Shown: piece by piece, positions 1 to 8,566 of the stretch
How the letters are laid out: every line of letters begins with the position of its first letter
Position numbering within the stretch: position 1 is the first letter of the stretch
Origin: Pacificibacter maritimus
GTDB lineage: Bacteria > Pseudomonadota > Alphaproteobacteria > Rhodobacterales > Rhodobacteraceae
Assembly (NCBI RefSeq): GCF_003814915.1
Contig: NZ_RKQK01000001.1
Span: forward strand, 822,031 to 886,030
Direction of reading: 5' to 3'
Length of the DNA: 64,000 bases
Notes under the pieces: model-generated
The model's input: the letters and a program-made list of their open reading frames with translations, nothing else
Database searches by the model: none
What the model was told of the DNA's origin: nothing
Translations under genes and position numbers: made by a program

Positions 1-1
1 C

Positions 2-1438
2 TATGGCGAAATCACCGAACTCACAGGCGGTCCGTCTTCTGCAAAACCTGTGCACCTGCGTTTGGCTGGTGATGATTTTGAGGCCCTAGATCAAGCCGTG
101 ACAGTGGTGCGCGACAAATATGAAGCCACCCAAGGTTTGGCGGATATCGAAGACACCCGTCCGCTTCCTGGCATTGATTGGCAAATTGATGTGGATATCG
201 CCAAAGCGGGCCGTTACGGCGCAGATGTCGCGACCATTGGCGGGATGGTGCAGCTTGTGACCCGTGGGATCACCTTGGACACCATGCGCGTGCCAAGCTC
301 GGATGAAGAAATTGATATCCGTGTCAGAATGCCCGAAAAAGACCGCGTGATGTCAACTTTGGACAGCCTAAAAGTGCGCACGCCAGAGGGTCTTGTGCCT
401 TTGTCGAATTTCATCACGCGCAAACCCGTGCAAAAATTGGCACAGATCGACCGCATTGATCAAAAGCGCTATTTTGACGTCAAAGCAGGTGTGACCCCTG
501 ATTTAACAACCGCTGATGGCACCATCATCACCCCAACAGAACGCATAGAATTGCTGACAGCTTGGCTCACAGACGAGGCTGATTTGCCGCAAGGTGTGAC
601 GTGGGAATGGACAGGCGATGACGAAGAACAACGCGAAACAGGTGCGTTTCTTGGCAAGGCTTTTGCCGCAGCCCTCGCGCTGATGTTCATCATTTTGCTG
701 GCTCAGTTCAATTCTTTCTACAACTCCATTTTGGTGCTTATGGCTGTTGTGATGTCCACCGCAGGGGTTCTGGTGGGGCTTTTGGTAATGGATATGACCT
801 TTGGCTTCATCATGACAGGCGTGGGGATCGTTGCGCTGGCGGGGATTGTGGTGAACAACAACATCGTTTTGATCGACACCTTCCAAGACTATTCGCGGTT
901 TATGCCGCGCATTGATGCCATCGTGCGCACCGCCGAAGATCGCATTCGCCCTGTTCTTTTGACCACCATCACCACAATGGCTGGCCTAACACCCATGATG
1001 TTTGGCCTGTCTTTGGATTTCGTTGATGGTGGATATTCGATCAACTCGCCGACTGCGGCTTTCTGGACAAACCTTGCCACGGCTGTGGTCTTTGGTCTGG
1101 GGATTTCCACAATCCTGACGCTGGTGTTCACCCCTGCTATGCTGGCGCTGCGGGTGTGGTTCTGGGTGATTATGCGCTATATCTTCAGCCGACTTGCCAT
1201 TTTACTTGGGCGCGAAGGCCGTCGCGCGCAGGATTTCATTTTGGCAAAAGAGGCCAAGCGTACCCGCGATCCTGAATTCATCTGGGATGCAGTTTGGCCA
1301 CCGCAGCAAGACACCCATAGCGAGGCAGATCCAGCGCCTGATGCACAGCGTGAGGATGACAGTGAGCCTGATCCAAAACCCAAAACGGTGAAGCCTCCGA
1401 AGTCGTCCAAATCGGGAAGTGCCAAAGCCGCAGAGTAA
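2..1438 (+). CDS. RND-family efflux permease, C-terminal part (5' end outside window)
   Basis: The reading frame is open from base 2, so the gene starts upstream of the window; the first internal start (GTG at 50) is not the real one. What remains is part of the periplasmic pore/docking region (to about residue 215), then hydrophobic segments with the pattern of the last transmembrane helices of an AcrB-type inner-membrane proton/drug antiporter, including the stretch GIVVNNNIVLIDTF. After the last helix comes a charged, Pro/Lys/Asp-rich tail of about 75 residues (ending KSGSAKAAE) that is probably disordered. The family pumps hydrophobic compounds out with a periplasmic adaptor and an outer-membrane channel; neither is visible here. 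The substrate cannot be told. A strong terminator follows 14 bases after the stop. Confidence 0.9.
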   Translation, partial: YGEITELTGGPSSAKPVHLRLAGDDFEALDQAVTVVRDKYEATQGLADIEDTRPLPGIDWQIDVDIAKAGRYGADVATIGGMVQLVTRGITLDTMRVPSSDEEIDIRVRMPEKDRVMSTLDSLKVRTPEGLVPLSNFITRKPVQKLAQIDRIDQKRYFDVKAGVTPDLTTADGTIITPTERIELLTAWLTDEADLPQGVTWEWTGDDEEQRETGAFLGKAFAAALALMFIILLAQFNSFYNSILVLMAVVMSTAGVLVGLLVMDMTFGFIMTGVGIVALAGIVVNNNIVLIDTFQDYSRFMPRIDAIVRTAEDRIRPVLLTTITTMAGLTPMMFGLSLDFVDGGYSINSPTAAFWTNLATAVVFGLGISTILTLVFTPAMLALRVWFWVIMRYIFSRLAILLGREGRRAQDFILAKEAKRTRDPEFIWDAVWPPQQDTHSEADPAPDAQREDDSEPDPKPKTVKPPKSSKSGSAKAAE

Positions 1439-1451
1439 GCCGCAAGAAAAC

Positions 1452-1485
1452 GCCCGCGTGTTGATCACGCGGGCCTTTGCTTTTT
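1452..1485 (+). terminator. Intrinsic terminator after RND permease, probably bidirectional
   Basis: Perfect 9-bp stem GCCCGCGTG / CACGCGGGC with loop TTGAT, followed by CTTTGCTTTTT. Read on the minus strand it is followed by GTTTTCTT, so it can also end the convergent dusA transcript. Confidence 0.85.
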
Positions 1486-1505
1486 GTCGCCGAAGCTCAA
1501 GCGGT

Positions 1506-2513
1506 CTAGCGCGCGTCAACCGCCAACAATGCGTCACGCACAACGTCAAATCCAGCGCCCTCTTGATGCGCACCATCCGACAAAATACGCCGCCAGTTTC
1601 GCGCACCTGGCAGGCCAGCAAAGAGGCCAAGCATATGTTTGGTGATTTGCGACAGCTTTCCCCCTGCGGCGACATGCCGTTCGATATGATCTTGCATCGC
1701 CATAACCACTTCGACACGTGACAACGGCTGGCGTGTGTCGCCAAAGATCACCGCATCCGCATTGCCAAGAATGTCATAGGGCTGATGATAGGCCGCACGT
1801 CCCACCATGACGCCGTCCATATGCTGCAAGTGTTCTTTTACCGCCGCCTCAGTCGAGATCCCGCCATTGATGGAGAGATGCAGATCGGGAAAGGCCTGTT
1901 TCATGGCGTATACCAAAGGGTAATCCAATGGAGGGATATCACGGTTTTCTTTAGGGGACAGACCTTTCAGCCAAGCTTTACGGGCATGGATGGTCAAACG
2001 CGTCACACCCGCGTCTTGCATTTTTTGCAAAAACTGGGGCAAGACATCTTCGGGAATTTGGTCATCAACACCGATCCTGCATTTCACAGTCACCTCAACC
2101 GAAGATGCCGCACGCATAGCGCTGACACAATCGGCAACCAGATCAGGTTGAGTCATCAAAATCGCCCCGAAGGCACCAGATTGCACACGATCCGACGGGC
2201 ACCCCACATTGAGGTTGACCTCATCATAGCCCTCATCGCAGCACATGCGCGTGGCCTCAGCCAATTCGGCGGCATCCGATCCGCCAAGCTGCACAGCAAC
2301 GGGATGCTCTGCTGGGTAGAATTCCAACAAATGGCGCGCCCCACCCCGCACCAAAGCAGGCGCTGTCACCATTTCGGTATAAAGCAAACTGTGCTGCGAC
2401 ATCAGCCGATGAAAGACCCGACAGTGACGATCTGTCCATTGCATCATAGGCGCCACCGACAGGCGCGCGCTACGGATCACAGAGGTCATTTTATCACGCG
2501 ATGTATCGGGCAT
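1506..2513 (-). CDS. dusA: tRNA-dihydrouridine synthase A
   Basis: FMN-dependent enzyme that reduces uridine to dihydrouridine in the D-loop of tRNA, using NADPH. The 335-residue protein has the Dus start SVAPMMQWTDRHCR (residues 19-32) with the FMN-binding APM motif. It also has the catalytic-cysteine segment NVGCPSDRVQSGAFGAILM (about 101-119), close to the DusA form of the motif, and further barrel motifs VKCRIGVDD and INGGI. Length matches DusA. Starts at residue 1 or 9 are both possible; the first ATG has a purine-rich stretch (GAGACC) upstream. It is convergent with the RND gene and 108 bases downstream of a kinase gene on the same strand. Function is firm, subtype DusA rather than DusB/C fairly firm. 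Confidence 0.93.
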   Translation of the reverse strand: MPDTSRDKMTSVIRSARLSVAPMMQWTDRHCRVFHRLMSQHSLLYTEMVTAPALVRGGARHLLEFYPAEHPVAVQLGGSDAAELAEATRMCCDEGYDEVNLNVGCPSDRVQSGAFGAILMTQPDLVADCVSAMRAASSVEVTVKCRIGVDDQIPEDVLPQFLQKMQDAGVTRLTIHARKAWLKGLSPKENRDIPPLDYPLVYAMKQAFPDLHLSINGGISTEAAVKEHLQHMDGVMVGRAAYHQPYDILGNADAVIFGDTRQPLSRVEVVMAMQDHIERHVAAGGKLSQITKHMLGLFAGLPGARNWRRILSDGAHQEGAGFDVVRDALLAVDAR

Positions 2514-2621
2514 AATGGGTCTCGTCGCTTTGTCTAGATCAGGCTGGTGTCACAAGATATATCCACCCTGCGCCCGTTGATCGAATGGCTTTGATGTGGC
2601 AAGATCGCGGATATAACCGCC

Positions 2622-3224
2622 TTACTGTGTCACTGTCAAATCAGCTTGCAAACTGTGGCGACTGACGGTCTGCGCGTTGGGAATATCATTGGCCAATGCG
2701 CGTGCGCGTGCGGCTTCAGGATCAAACCCGTAATGGACCCAGCGTGCAATCAGGCGCTTTTCCAACTCATCTTCGGGCACATTCAGCATCACGCTATAAT
2801 CCCAAAGCTGTGCCAACTGATCCCAAGGCGCTTGGCCTAGCAACACATAATTCCCCTCAACAAACACCGTTTCAATTGACGCCGCAAGAACGCCGCCCTT
2901 GGGCACCACGCAATCATTGGCGCGATCAAATGTGGGAAAAGTGATGTCTTGGCCGCTGCGCATAGATGAAACGACATCTATAAACGATTTGACATCAAAG
3001 GTTTGAGGCGCGCCTTTAACGTGAAACAACCCAGCTTGTTTTAGGTCTTCATTGTCGCGGTGAAACCCATCCATCGGCACAACGCAAGACTTTGGACAGA
3101 GCTGCGCCAAGCTTTCGGCTAAAGTTGATTTTCCGCTGGCAGGTGCTCCCGCCACCGCAATAATCCTACGCCCCTTTGCGGGGCAGCCCGCTTGTATCTG
3201 TGCCAAAATTTCTTGTGGAGACAT
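2622..3224 (-). CDS. P-loop nucleoside/sugar kinase-like protein (PanK/uridine kinase superfamily, FrcK-like)
   Basis: A 200-residue cytoplasmic protein with a Walker A motif AVAGAPASGKST near the N-terminus, then PMDGFHRDN and a VFVEGNYVLL segment typical of the uridine kinase/pantothenate kinase fold. Proteins of this type in alphaproteobacteria are annotated as nucleoside triphosphate hydrolase or as FrcK, named after the fructose ABC transporter operon, but no fructose transporter is nearby, so the substrate is open. I start it at the ATG at 3224 because an AGGA ribosome site sits about 8 bases upstream and the longer frame would overlap the cysG-like gene. The 34-base gap to that gene suggests co-transcription. 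Confidence 0.75.
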   Translation of the reverse strand: MSPQEILAQIQAGCPAKGRRIIAVAGAPASGKSTLAESLAQLCPKSCVVPMDGFHRDNEDLKQAGLFHVKGAPQTFDVKSFIDVVSSMRSGQDITFPTFDRANDCVVPKGGVLAASIETVFVEGNYVLLGQAPWDQLAQLWDYSVMLNVPEDELEKRLIARWVHYGFDPEAARARALANDIPNAQTVSRHSLQADLTVTQ

Positions 3225-3258
3225 GCCAAATCCTATCCCTATAAACGCCGCGCGACCA

Positions 3259-4239
3259 TTATTGCTGAACAGCGGGAATGATCTCGGTTTCATTCGACAG
3301 ACCAAAACTGGCCCGTTCAGCATCACGTTGAGCTACGAGCCAAACCACACGCGCCCCCGTTTCACATTCGCTTAACGCGGCTTTGCGCTGATCAGACAAC
3401 AACCACGTTGCTGTGCCATGATCCTTGCCAACGATAAGGCGGTCTGCATCGCGGCGTGCCAATTCTAAAATCGGAGCAAAGTCAGGATCAGCTGCGATCA
3501 CCATATCGGCCTCTTGCAGACGTTGAACGGCACGCAGGGTCATCAGATCTGGCTCAGGCGACCCCACGCTGACGACCGTCACAGAGCCTTGGCCCGCATC
3601 ATCTGGGGCTGCGCCATGTTTAATCGCCGCTTTAATCAGTTCTGCCGCCTCGCGTGCAGCCCCACGTGCAAATAATTGACGCGGACGATCCGCATAGACC
3701 CAGCGCCAAAAGGCGCGGCGTTTGTCTTTGTGCACATGCTGCATGGCAGCCGAGCGCAAACGCCCCCCAAGCGCAACAAGATCGCCCAAATTAGGTTCAA
3801 GCACTTGTTCCAAATGAGTTTTAATCTGGCGGGCCAAAACGGGCGCAGCCCCTTCTGTGCCGATGGCCACCACCAATGGATCGCGGTCCACAAGGCTGGG
3901 CGTATTGGCTTCGCACAGATGCGGCTGATCAACAACATTGACCAAAGCGCCCGCCACCTGCACCAGCGCGTGGATCGACGCATCGAGCCCAGGACAGCCC
4001 GTGCCAACAAAGGTCAAAGCGGCACCGCGAAATGTATCGGGCGTAATCTGCCCTGTGCTATGGCTGGCACGGCCTTCTGTGACCAGTGCTTGCAATTCGT
4101 CATCAAGATGCGGCGCGACAAAGGTGATACGTGCTTCGGTTTTCAGCAAAAGCCGTGCCTTTTGCGCGGCGGTTTCACCACCACCAACGACAATGACATC
4201 GCGGTCCGCCATCCGCAGGAACATCGGAAAAAATTTCAT
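3259..4239 (-). CDS. cysG: Siroheme synthase-like protein: precorrin-2 dehydrogenase domain with shortened methyltransferase half
   Basis: Residues 1 to about 205 form the NAD-dependent precorrin-2 dehydrogenase/ferrochelatase half of CysG: a Rossmann motif VIVVGGGETAAQKARLLL (residues 14-31), then VNVVDQPHLCEANTPSLVDRD, which resembles the CysG signature VNVVD-x-FxxPAxV-x-R. From about residue 220 the sequence resembles only the start of the SAM-dependent uroporphyrinogen-III methyltransferase domain (VTVVSVGSPEPDLMTLRAVQRL), then ends at residue 326; full CysG is about 450-470. The SAM-site pattern GxGxGDxxLLT is degraded to VGSPEPDLMT. The N-terminal reaction is likely retained; the methylation half probably is not. 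The gene would serve sulfite/nitrite reductase cofactor supply. Confidence 0.8.
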   Translation of the reverse strand: MKFFPMFLRMADRDVIVVGGGETAAQKARLLLKTEARITFVAPHLDDELQALVTEGRASHSTGQITPDTFRGAALTFVGTGCPGLDASIHALVQVAGALVNVVDQPHLCEANTPSLVDRDPLVVAIGTEGAAPVLARQIKTHLEQVLEPNLGDLVALGGRLRSAAMQHVHKDKRRAFWRWVYADRPRQLFARGAAREAAELIKAAIKHGAAPDDAGQGSVTVVSVGSPEPDLMTLRAVQRLQEADMVIAADPDFAPILELARRDADRLIVGKDHGTATWLLSDQRKAALSECETGARVVWLVAQRDAERASFGLSNETEIIPAVQQ

Positions 4240-4347
4240 CTGGCTCGTCTCTTTTTGCGCAGGTCTTGTGAAGTGTTCTAGAACGCACTCACAAAAGACA
4301 AGAGGCAGAGGCGATATTGCAGCGAAATTCCTGTGTGGTGACGCCTC

Positions 4348-5508
4348 TTAGCCGTAAGCTTTGGTCGCAAGGGGCTGATATCGGCACCCAAGGCTGGGCA
4401 GAACTTGTTTGTGGCTTAAAAATTCAGCCGTGGCGCGCATGAGGGGACCAACACCTTTGGCATCATCTTCGACGATGTCTTCCATAGTATAATACTGCGC
4501 GCTGCCATCTCGGTTGCGGCCATTATAGCCACCGAGCCCTGCCACCCAAACCATTTGCCCAAAACCAATCCCATATTTGGCGCGGTTTGGATCAATCATG
4601 CGCTCGACCAATTCGTGAAACGCAGTTTCACCCACCCGCCCTGCATCCGCGCAAGAGGTCGCGCTCGGCATGATCCCCAAGCGCTGAGCCGCCATCAAAG
4701 ACAGGGCGAACATGGCAGAGGCCGAGGTTTCTTCGTAATTTCCGCTCAGATCAGGGCTGTCGATCACTTGCAACCAAAGATTGCCCGAGGTTTGCAATGC
4801 AATAAGGCGCTGCATCAAATCTTGTGTCGGCCCCAAAATACCCGCTGCGCGCGCGCGATCCAATCCGACCATTTCGCAAGCGTCGATCAAAGCCATGGAC
4901 ATCCAGCCAATGGCGCGCGCCCAATGAGCCGCATTCTGACCCGTGATTGGATCGGCCCAGCTTTGTGTGCGCGCCTCATCATATGCATGGGCATAGAGGC
5001 CGTTTTCGGCGACCCGCGTCACGTCTATGGCGCGTGCCAATTGGGTTAAAGCGTCCTCAACCAAAGCATCATTTTCGACTGTCAAACCGTATTGGATTTG
5101 AAACGTCAGGCCCATATTCAACCCATCCAGCCAGACCTGCCACGGATAGCGTTTTTTATGCCAGTAGTTGCCACTTTTGGTCCGCGGGTGGTCTTTGAGC
5201 TGCGCGATCAATGTGTCAGCCGCACGCATATAACGCGGGTCATTCGTCAAGCGAAATAGGTCTAGCATCGCACGACCAGGCTGAATGTTATCGATGTTGA
5301 AATCTGTCAATGTATAGCCCTTAAGCACGCCATTTTCATCGACTTGCGCGCAGGCCATACGTTGCGCGTGATCGAGAAACCTTTGATCGGACGTCGCCTC
5401 AAAAAGCGCGACAAGTCCCTGATAAATCAAGCCATCTTCATAACACCAAGCCCCCCCCTTGTAAGGGGAATGAGCGGCTGCATAGGAATCAAAATAGGTT
5501 AAAAGCAT
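4348..5508 (-). CDS. GH105/GH88-type unsaturated rhamnogalacturonyl/galacturonyl hydrolase
   Basis: A 386-residue protein with the alpha/alpha-barrel hallmarks of GH105 (YteR/YesR type). It has WCYEDGLIYQGLVALFEAT near the N-terminus, WLDGLNMGLTFQIQYG with the presumed catalytic Asp around residue 137, and HAYDE followed by HWARAIGWMSMALID lining the active site. Such enzymes remove the 4,5-unsaturated uronic acid left at the non-reducing end by pectate or rhamnogalacturonan lyases. There is no signal peptide (start MLLTYFDSYAAAH), so it should act in the cytoplasm on imported oligomers. It starts 11 bases after the GH28 gene and is the last gene of the tog-type importer operon. Exact chain specificity cannot be read from sequence. 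Confidence 0.88.
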   Translation of the reverse strand: MLLTYFDSYAAAHSPYKGGAWCYEDGLIYQGLVALFEATSDQRFLDHAQRMACAQVDENGVLKGYTLTDFNIDNIQPGRAMLDLFRLTNDPRYMRAADTLIAQLKDHPRTKSGNYWHKKRYPWQVWLDGLNMGLTFQIQYGLTVENDALVEDALTQLARAIDVTRVAENGLYAHAYDEARTQSWADPITGQNAAHWARAIGWMSMALIDACEMVGLDRARAAGILGPTQDLMQRLIALQTSGNLWLQVIDSPDLSGNYEETSASAMFALSLMAAQRLGIMPSATSCADAGRVGETAFHELVERMIDPNRAKYGIGFGQMVWVAGLGGYNGRNRDGSAQYYTMEDIVEDDAKGVGPLMRATAEFLSHKQVLPSLGCRYQPLATKAYG

Positions 5509-5519
5509 CGCATCTCTTT

Positions 5520-7076
5520 CTAGGGTTGGGACAACGGCGTGCTGGCACTGAGCATCGCAGGATCATCGATTTCAGTTACACAGCTGCAACTCACATCGGC
5601 AAATTCAGACCACAGTTTTTGGTGGCGCATGAGCGGAATATAATCTGCCATCAACGGCGCGGCGGCTTTGGCATTTGGATCAAGCGTATAGGTGATATTT
5701 GCCAGTTTAAGCCCCGTTATCGGCTGCTCGGACAGGCCGATAACGGCTGCCACAGCCAAGCGCAGGCCACGAATGTCGCAATCGCGTAAAGTGATATCAT
5801 AAAGGCGCGGGGTGAGATCGGTGACGGGCGCAGCTGCGCGGTTTTGCACAGCATCTGAATGTCCATCCCAATCGCAATAATAATAGGCATTGGCAGCCAG
5901 CGCCGTTTCGACCCCATCCATCGTACAATCGTGGCATAGGATCCGCGCCACTTCGCCACCGCGCCCACGGCGTGATTTGATCCTAAGACCGCGATCCGTG
6001 CCGACAAATTCACAGTGAGATATGGTGATATCCGTGATAGAGCCTGACATTTCCGACCCCATGACCACAGCGCCGTGACCCCGCTCCATGCGGCAATTTT
6101 GAATTTTCAAGTGGGATGTTGCGGCCAAATGGGCCCCATCGCCCGCGTCAGAGCGCTTGCCTGCTTTGATCGCAATGCAATCATCGCCAACAGAAAAATG
6201 AATGCCCTCAAGGCGACCATTGCGGCACATTTCGGGGTTTAAACCATCGGTGTTTGGACTGTCAGAGGGGTTCCATATTGTCAGTCCTGAAAAGACGGCA
6301 TTGTCACATAAAACGGGATGCACTGTCCAAGACGGGCTGTTGCGAATGGTGATGCCAGCCAGTGTCAAACCCTCACAGCGCACGGCATAAATCGTGCGGG
6401 GGCGGCGCGCCCCTTCTCGCGTGTCTTTAGGCCATGTCCACCAATCGCCCTCGGCACCGCCACCATCCAGCGTGCCGCGACCCGCGACGGACAGCCCCGT
6501 GCAATTCACAGCCGTGATCAGAGATTTAAACATCGCATCAGGCAGACCTTCCCATGATCCCAACATCTGACCAGTCGGATCATAGGCCTCGAGCTGTGCA
6601 TATTCACCGCGATCCACGGGGGCAACAAGCGTTGCGCCTTTGCATAAATGCAATGTCATGTCTGATTTCAAATCCAGCGGACCTGTCACAAAGCGCCCTT
6701 TGGGAATACGCAAAGTGCCACCTTTTGGGGTGGCTTGAATTGCCGCCATCAAGGCCACTGCATTGTTTTTTGCCTCTTCAAAGAGGCCAAAATCGCGCGC
6801 CTCAATCAGCCCCGCGCAGTGTGGAGTCACAAAGGAAAGCACCTGCCCCGCGCAGTGAAATTCATAGGCAGTGTCTGGGGTTAAGTCGTCTAGCACCACA
6901 GCGCTGCGGGTGGCGTGGCTTGACACTGTTCCCGATGAACTGGTCACCACATAGGGCAGAGCTTGGGCCAATGTGAAACGCAGATCAGCTGCTGTCAGCA
7001 TGATCACGCAACAGCGCGGTGTTGCAGCAGACAGAGTAATTTTGAGATCACGATACTGAACCTGTTGAGCAGTCAT
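5520..7076 (-). CDS. GH28 polygalacturonase, probably exo-acting and cytoplasmic
   Basis: A 518-residue protein. The first 95 residues look like a small fibronectin-III-like beta domain, as in exo-polygalacturonases. The rest is the GH28 right-handed beta-helix with all four family motifs: NTDGLNPEM, GDDCIAIKAGKRSDAG, GHGAVVMGSEMSG and GLRIKSRRGRGG. These hold the catalytic Asp residues, the His and the RIK substrate-binding pair. It hydrolyses alpha-1,4-galacturonosyl bonds. I choose the ATG at 7076 because AAGGA lies just upstream; a longer frame to 7127 is unlikely. No signal peptide is seen, which fits use after import of oligogalacturonides by the upstream ABC system. Confidence 0.9.
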   Translation of the reverse strand: MTAQQVQYRDLKITLSAATPRCCVIMLTAADLRFTLAQALPYVVTSSSGTVSSHATRSAVVLDDLTPDTAYEFHCAGQVLSFVTPHCAGLIEARDFGLFEEAKNNAVALMAAIQATPKGGTLRIPKGRFVTGPLDLKSDMTLHLCKGATLVAPVDRGEYAQLEAYDPTGQMLGSWEGLPDAMFKSLITAVNCTGLSVAGRGTLDGGGAEGDWWTWPKDTREGARRPRTIYAVRCEGLTLAGITIRNSPSWTVHPVLCDNAVFSGLTIWNPSDSPNTDGLNPEMCRNGRLEGIHFSVGDDCIAIKAGKRSDAGDGAHLAATSHLKIQNCRMERGHGAVVMGSEMSGSITDITISHCEFVGTDRGLRIKSRRGRGGEVARILCHDCTMDGVETALAANAYYYCDWDGHSDAVQNRAAAPVTDLTPRLYDITLRDCDIRGLRLAVAAVIGLSEQPITGLKLANITYTLDPNAKAAAPLMADYIPLMRHQKLWSEFADVSCSCVTEIDDPAMLSASTPLSQP

Positions 7077-7181
7077 AGGAATCCTTCGCCAAAAAATGGC
7101 GCCAAATTTGGATTTGGCCAAAGCCAAGTGTGAAAGATTGATGGGAAATCTGGCGCCCCCGCCCCAACAGACGAGAGCGCC

Positions 7182-7212
7182 AAAACGCGAGGGAGGAAGT
7201 GACCCGCGTTTT
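7182..7212 (-). other. Intercistronic hairpin between binding-protein gene and GH28 gene
   Basis: Inverted repeat AAAACGCG (7182-7189) and CGCGTTTT (7205-7212), which can be extended inside the loop by a GGG/CCC pairing. It lies 17 bases after the stop of the binding-protein gene in a 152-base gap. It may slow 3' exonucleases or attenuate read-through into the hydrolase genes. Confidence 0.45.
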
Positions 7213-7228
7213 GATTTAAAGTTTTGAC

Positions 7229-8485
7229 CTACTTATATTTTTCCAAGACTTCATTGGTGCCTAGGATAATTTCTTCGGCTGCCTCTTGCGCCGAGAGTTC
7301 ACCATAAGCAAAGAGTTCAAGCGTATCGGTCATCAAAGATCGCACCTCTGGGTGTTCGGCATAGGCGGAGACTTCGGGGCCTGAGGCTTGCAACACCATA
7401 TCGTTGGCTTCAGTTTGAATATCAACGATTGATCCGTCTGCCGCCAATTGCGCTTGAGCTGCTTTCGACGCAGGCAAACCGCGCGCAGTTCCCATAGCTG
7501 TGATGCCTTCGGGTTCGTTCAGCAAACAGTTCAACACCTGTGCTGCCGCCTCTAGATTGTCGGAATTTTTTGAGAGCGAAAACACCATAGAGGCCTTGCG
7601 GTAGACCCCGTCATTGCTGCCGCCTTCAACAGACAACAAGCCAGATGGAACCAAAGTGCCAACTGTCAAAGGCTCGGCATATTTAAAGTAGGTTGAGTCC
7701 CAAACATATGTGCCCGCGTAGTGACCATCGGCCCAGCTTGGGTTTTCATACAGTTGCACATTGCCTGCGGCAGCGGCATCTGGCCAAGAGGGGGTCACCT
7801 TTGCATCCACCAACATTTGGTACATCTCGATGCCTGCGACCAATTCATCTTGCGTATAGGCAACAGTCATGGTGCTATCGTCGATCAGACCTTTGCCCGT
7901 GGATTGCGCCACGACATTTTGCAACCACTTCACCACATCTTCGCCCACAAGGTAGAAGGGAAAATACCCCTCGCCCAATTTGTCTTCGAACACCGCAGCA
8001 GCCGTGACCAGATCATCAATGGATGTCGGAAGCGCAAGACCAGCTTGTTCGTAAATGTCTTGGTTGAACCAATAGATCATCCCTGTTTGCGATGCGGCCA
8101 AGCCGTTTAATTTGCCGCCCAAAGTGGCCTGCGCGATGGCCGCTTCGTTCCAATTGGACAGATCAATCGTGTCAGACAGCGTGTTGAGATCCACCAAATT
8201 GGTGCCATCGGGTGAAAAGATCGGCAACCATGGCCAGTTAAGCTGCATGATGTCAGCCTCGGTGCCGCCTGCAAGCTGCGTTGTGACCTTTTCCAAGTGA
8301 CCGCCCCAGCCTGTAAATTCTGGTTTGATGCTGTGCCCCGTCTTGGCCCCACAGACTTCAAGTGCCGCTTGTGTGGCAACATGGCGGCTATCGCCCCCCC
8401 ACCAAGACATGCGCAATTCAGCCGAATGTGCTGAAATTCCCGTAAGTGCCAGCACAGTGGCCAGCGCGGTTGTCGAACGTTTCAT
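7229..8485 (-). CDS. togB: Sugar ABC transporter periplasmic binding protein, oligogalacturonide type (TogB-like)
   Basis: A 418-residue family-1 solute-binding protein. Residues 1-22 (MKRSTTALATVLALTGISAHS) are a signal peptide, and the mature part starts AELRMSWWGGDSRH, a start I associate with the TogB oligogalacturonide-binding group. It would capture oligogalacturonides or related oligomers in the periplasm and hand them to the two permeases. Start at 8485 is set by AGGGAGGA a few bases upstream; the frame is open further but without a ribosome site. Gene order permease-permease-ATPase-binding protein equals togMNAB of pectinolytic enterobacteria, and GH28 and GH105 genes follow. Ligand assignment rests on context. 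Confidence 0.8.
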   Translation of the reverse strand: MKRSTTALATVLALTGISAHSAELRMSWWGGDSRHVATQAALEVCGAKTGHSIKPEFTGWGGHLEKVTTQLAGGTEADIMQLNWPWLPIFSPDGTNLVDLNTLSDTIDLSNWNEAAIAQATLGGKLNGLAASQTGMIYWFNQDIYEQAGLALPTSIDDLVTAAAVFEDKLGEGYFPFYLVGEDVVKWLQNVVAQSTGKGLIDDSTMTVAYTQDELVAGIEMYQMLVDAKVTPSWPDAAAAGNVQLYENPSWADGHYAGTYVWDSTYFKYAEPLTVGTLVPSGLLSVEGGSNDGVYRKASMVFSLSKNSDNLEAAAQVLNCLLNEPEGITAMGTARGLPASKAAQAQLAADGSIVDIQTEANDMVLQASGPEVSAYAEHPEVRSLMTDTLELFAYGELSAQEAAEEIILGTNEVLEKYK

Positions 8486-8566
8486 AGTAGTCCTCCCTAA
8501 AAGATACGTTTGAAAGTGACCCCGCCCCGCCATGCTGGCGAATGCGCGATCCGTTTTTGAGCGTGG

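Noticed and set aside
1785-2537. 250-codon plus-strand frame over dusA
   Set aside because: Antisense shadow of dusA, His/Arg/Gln-rich, no family motif.
4307-4348. AGAGGCG / CGCCTCT pair after the GH105 gene
   Set aside because: The loop is about 28 bases and one arm overlaps the stop codon, so it is too weak to call a terminator.
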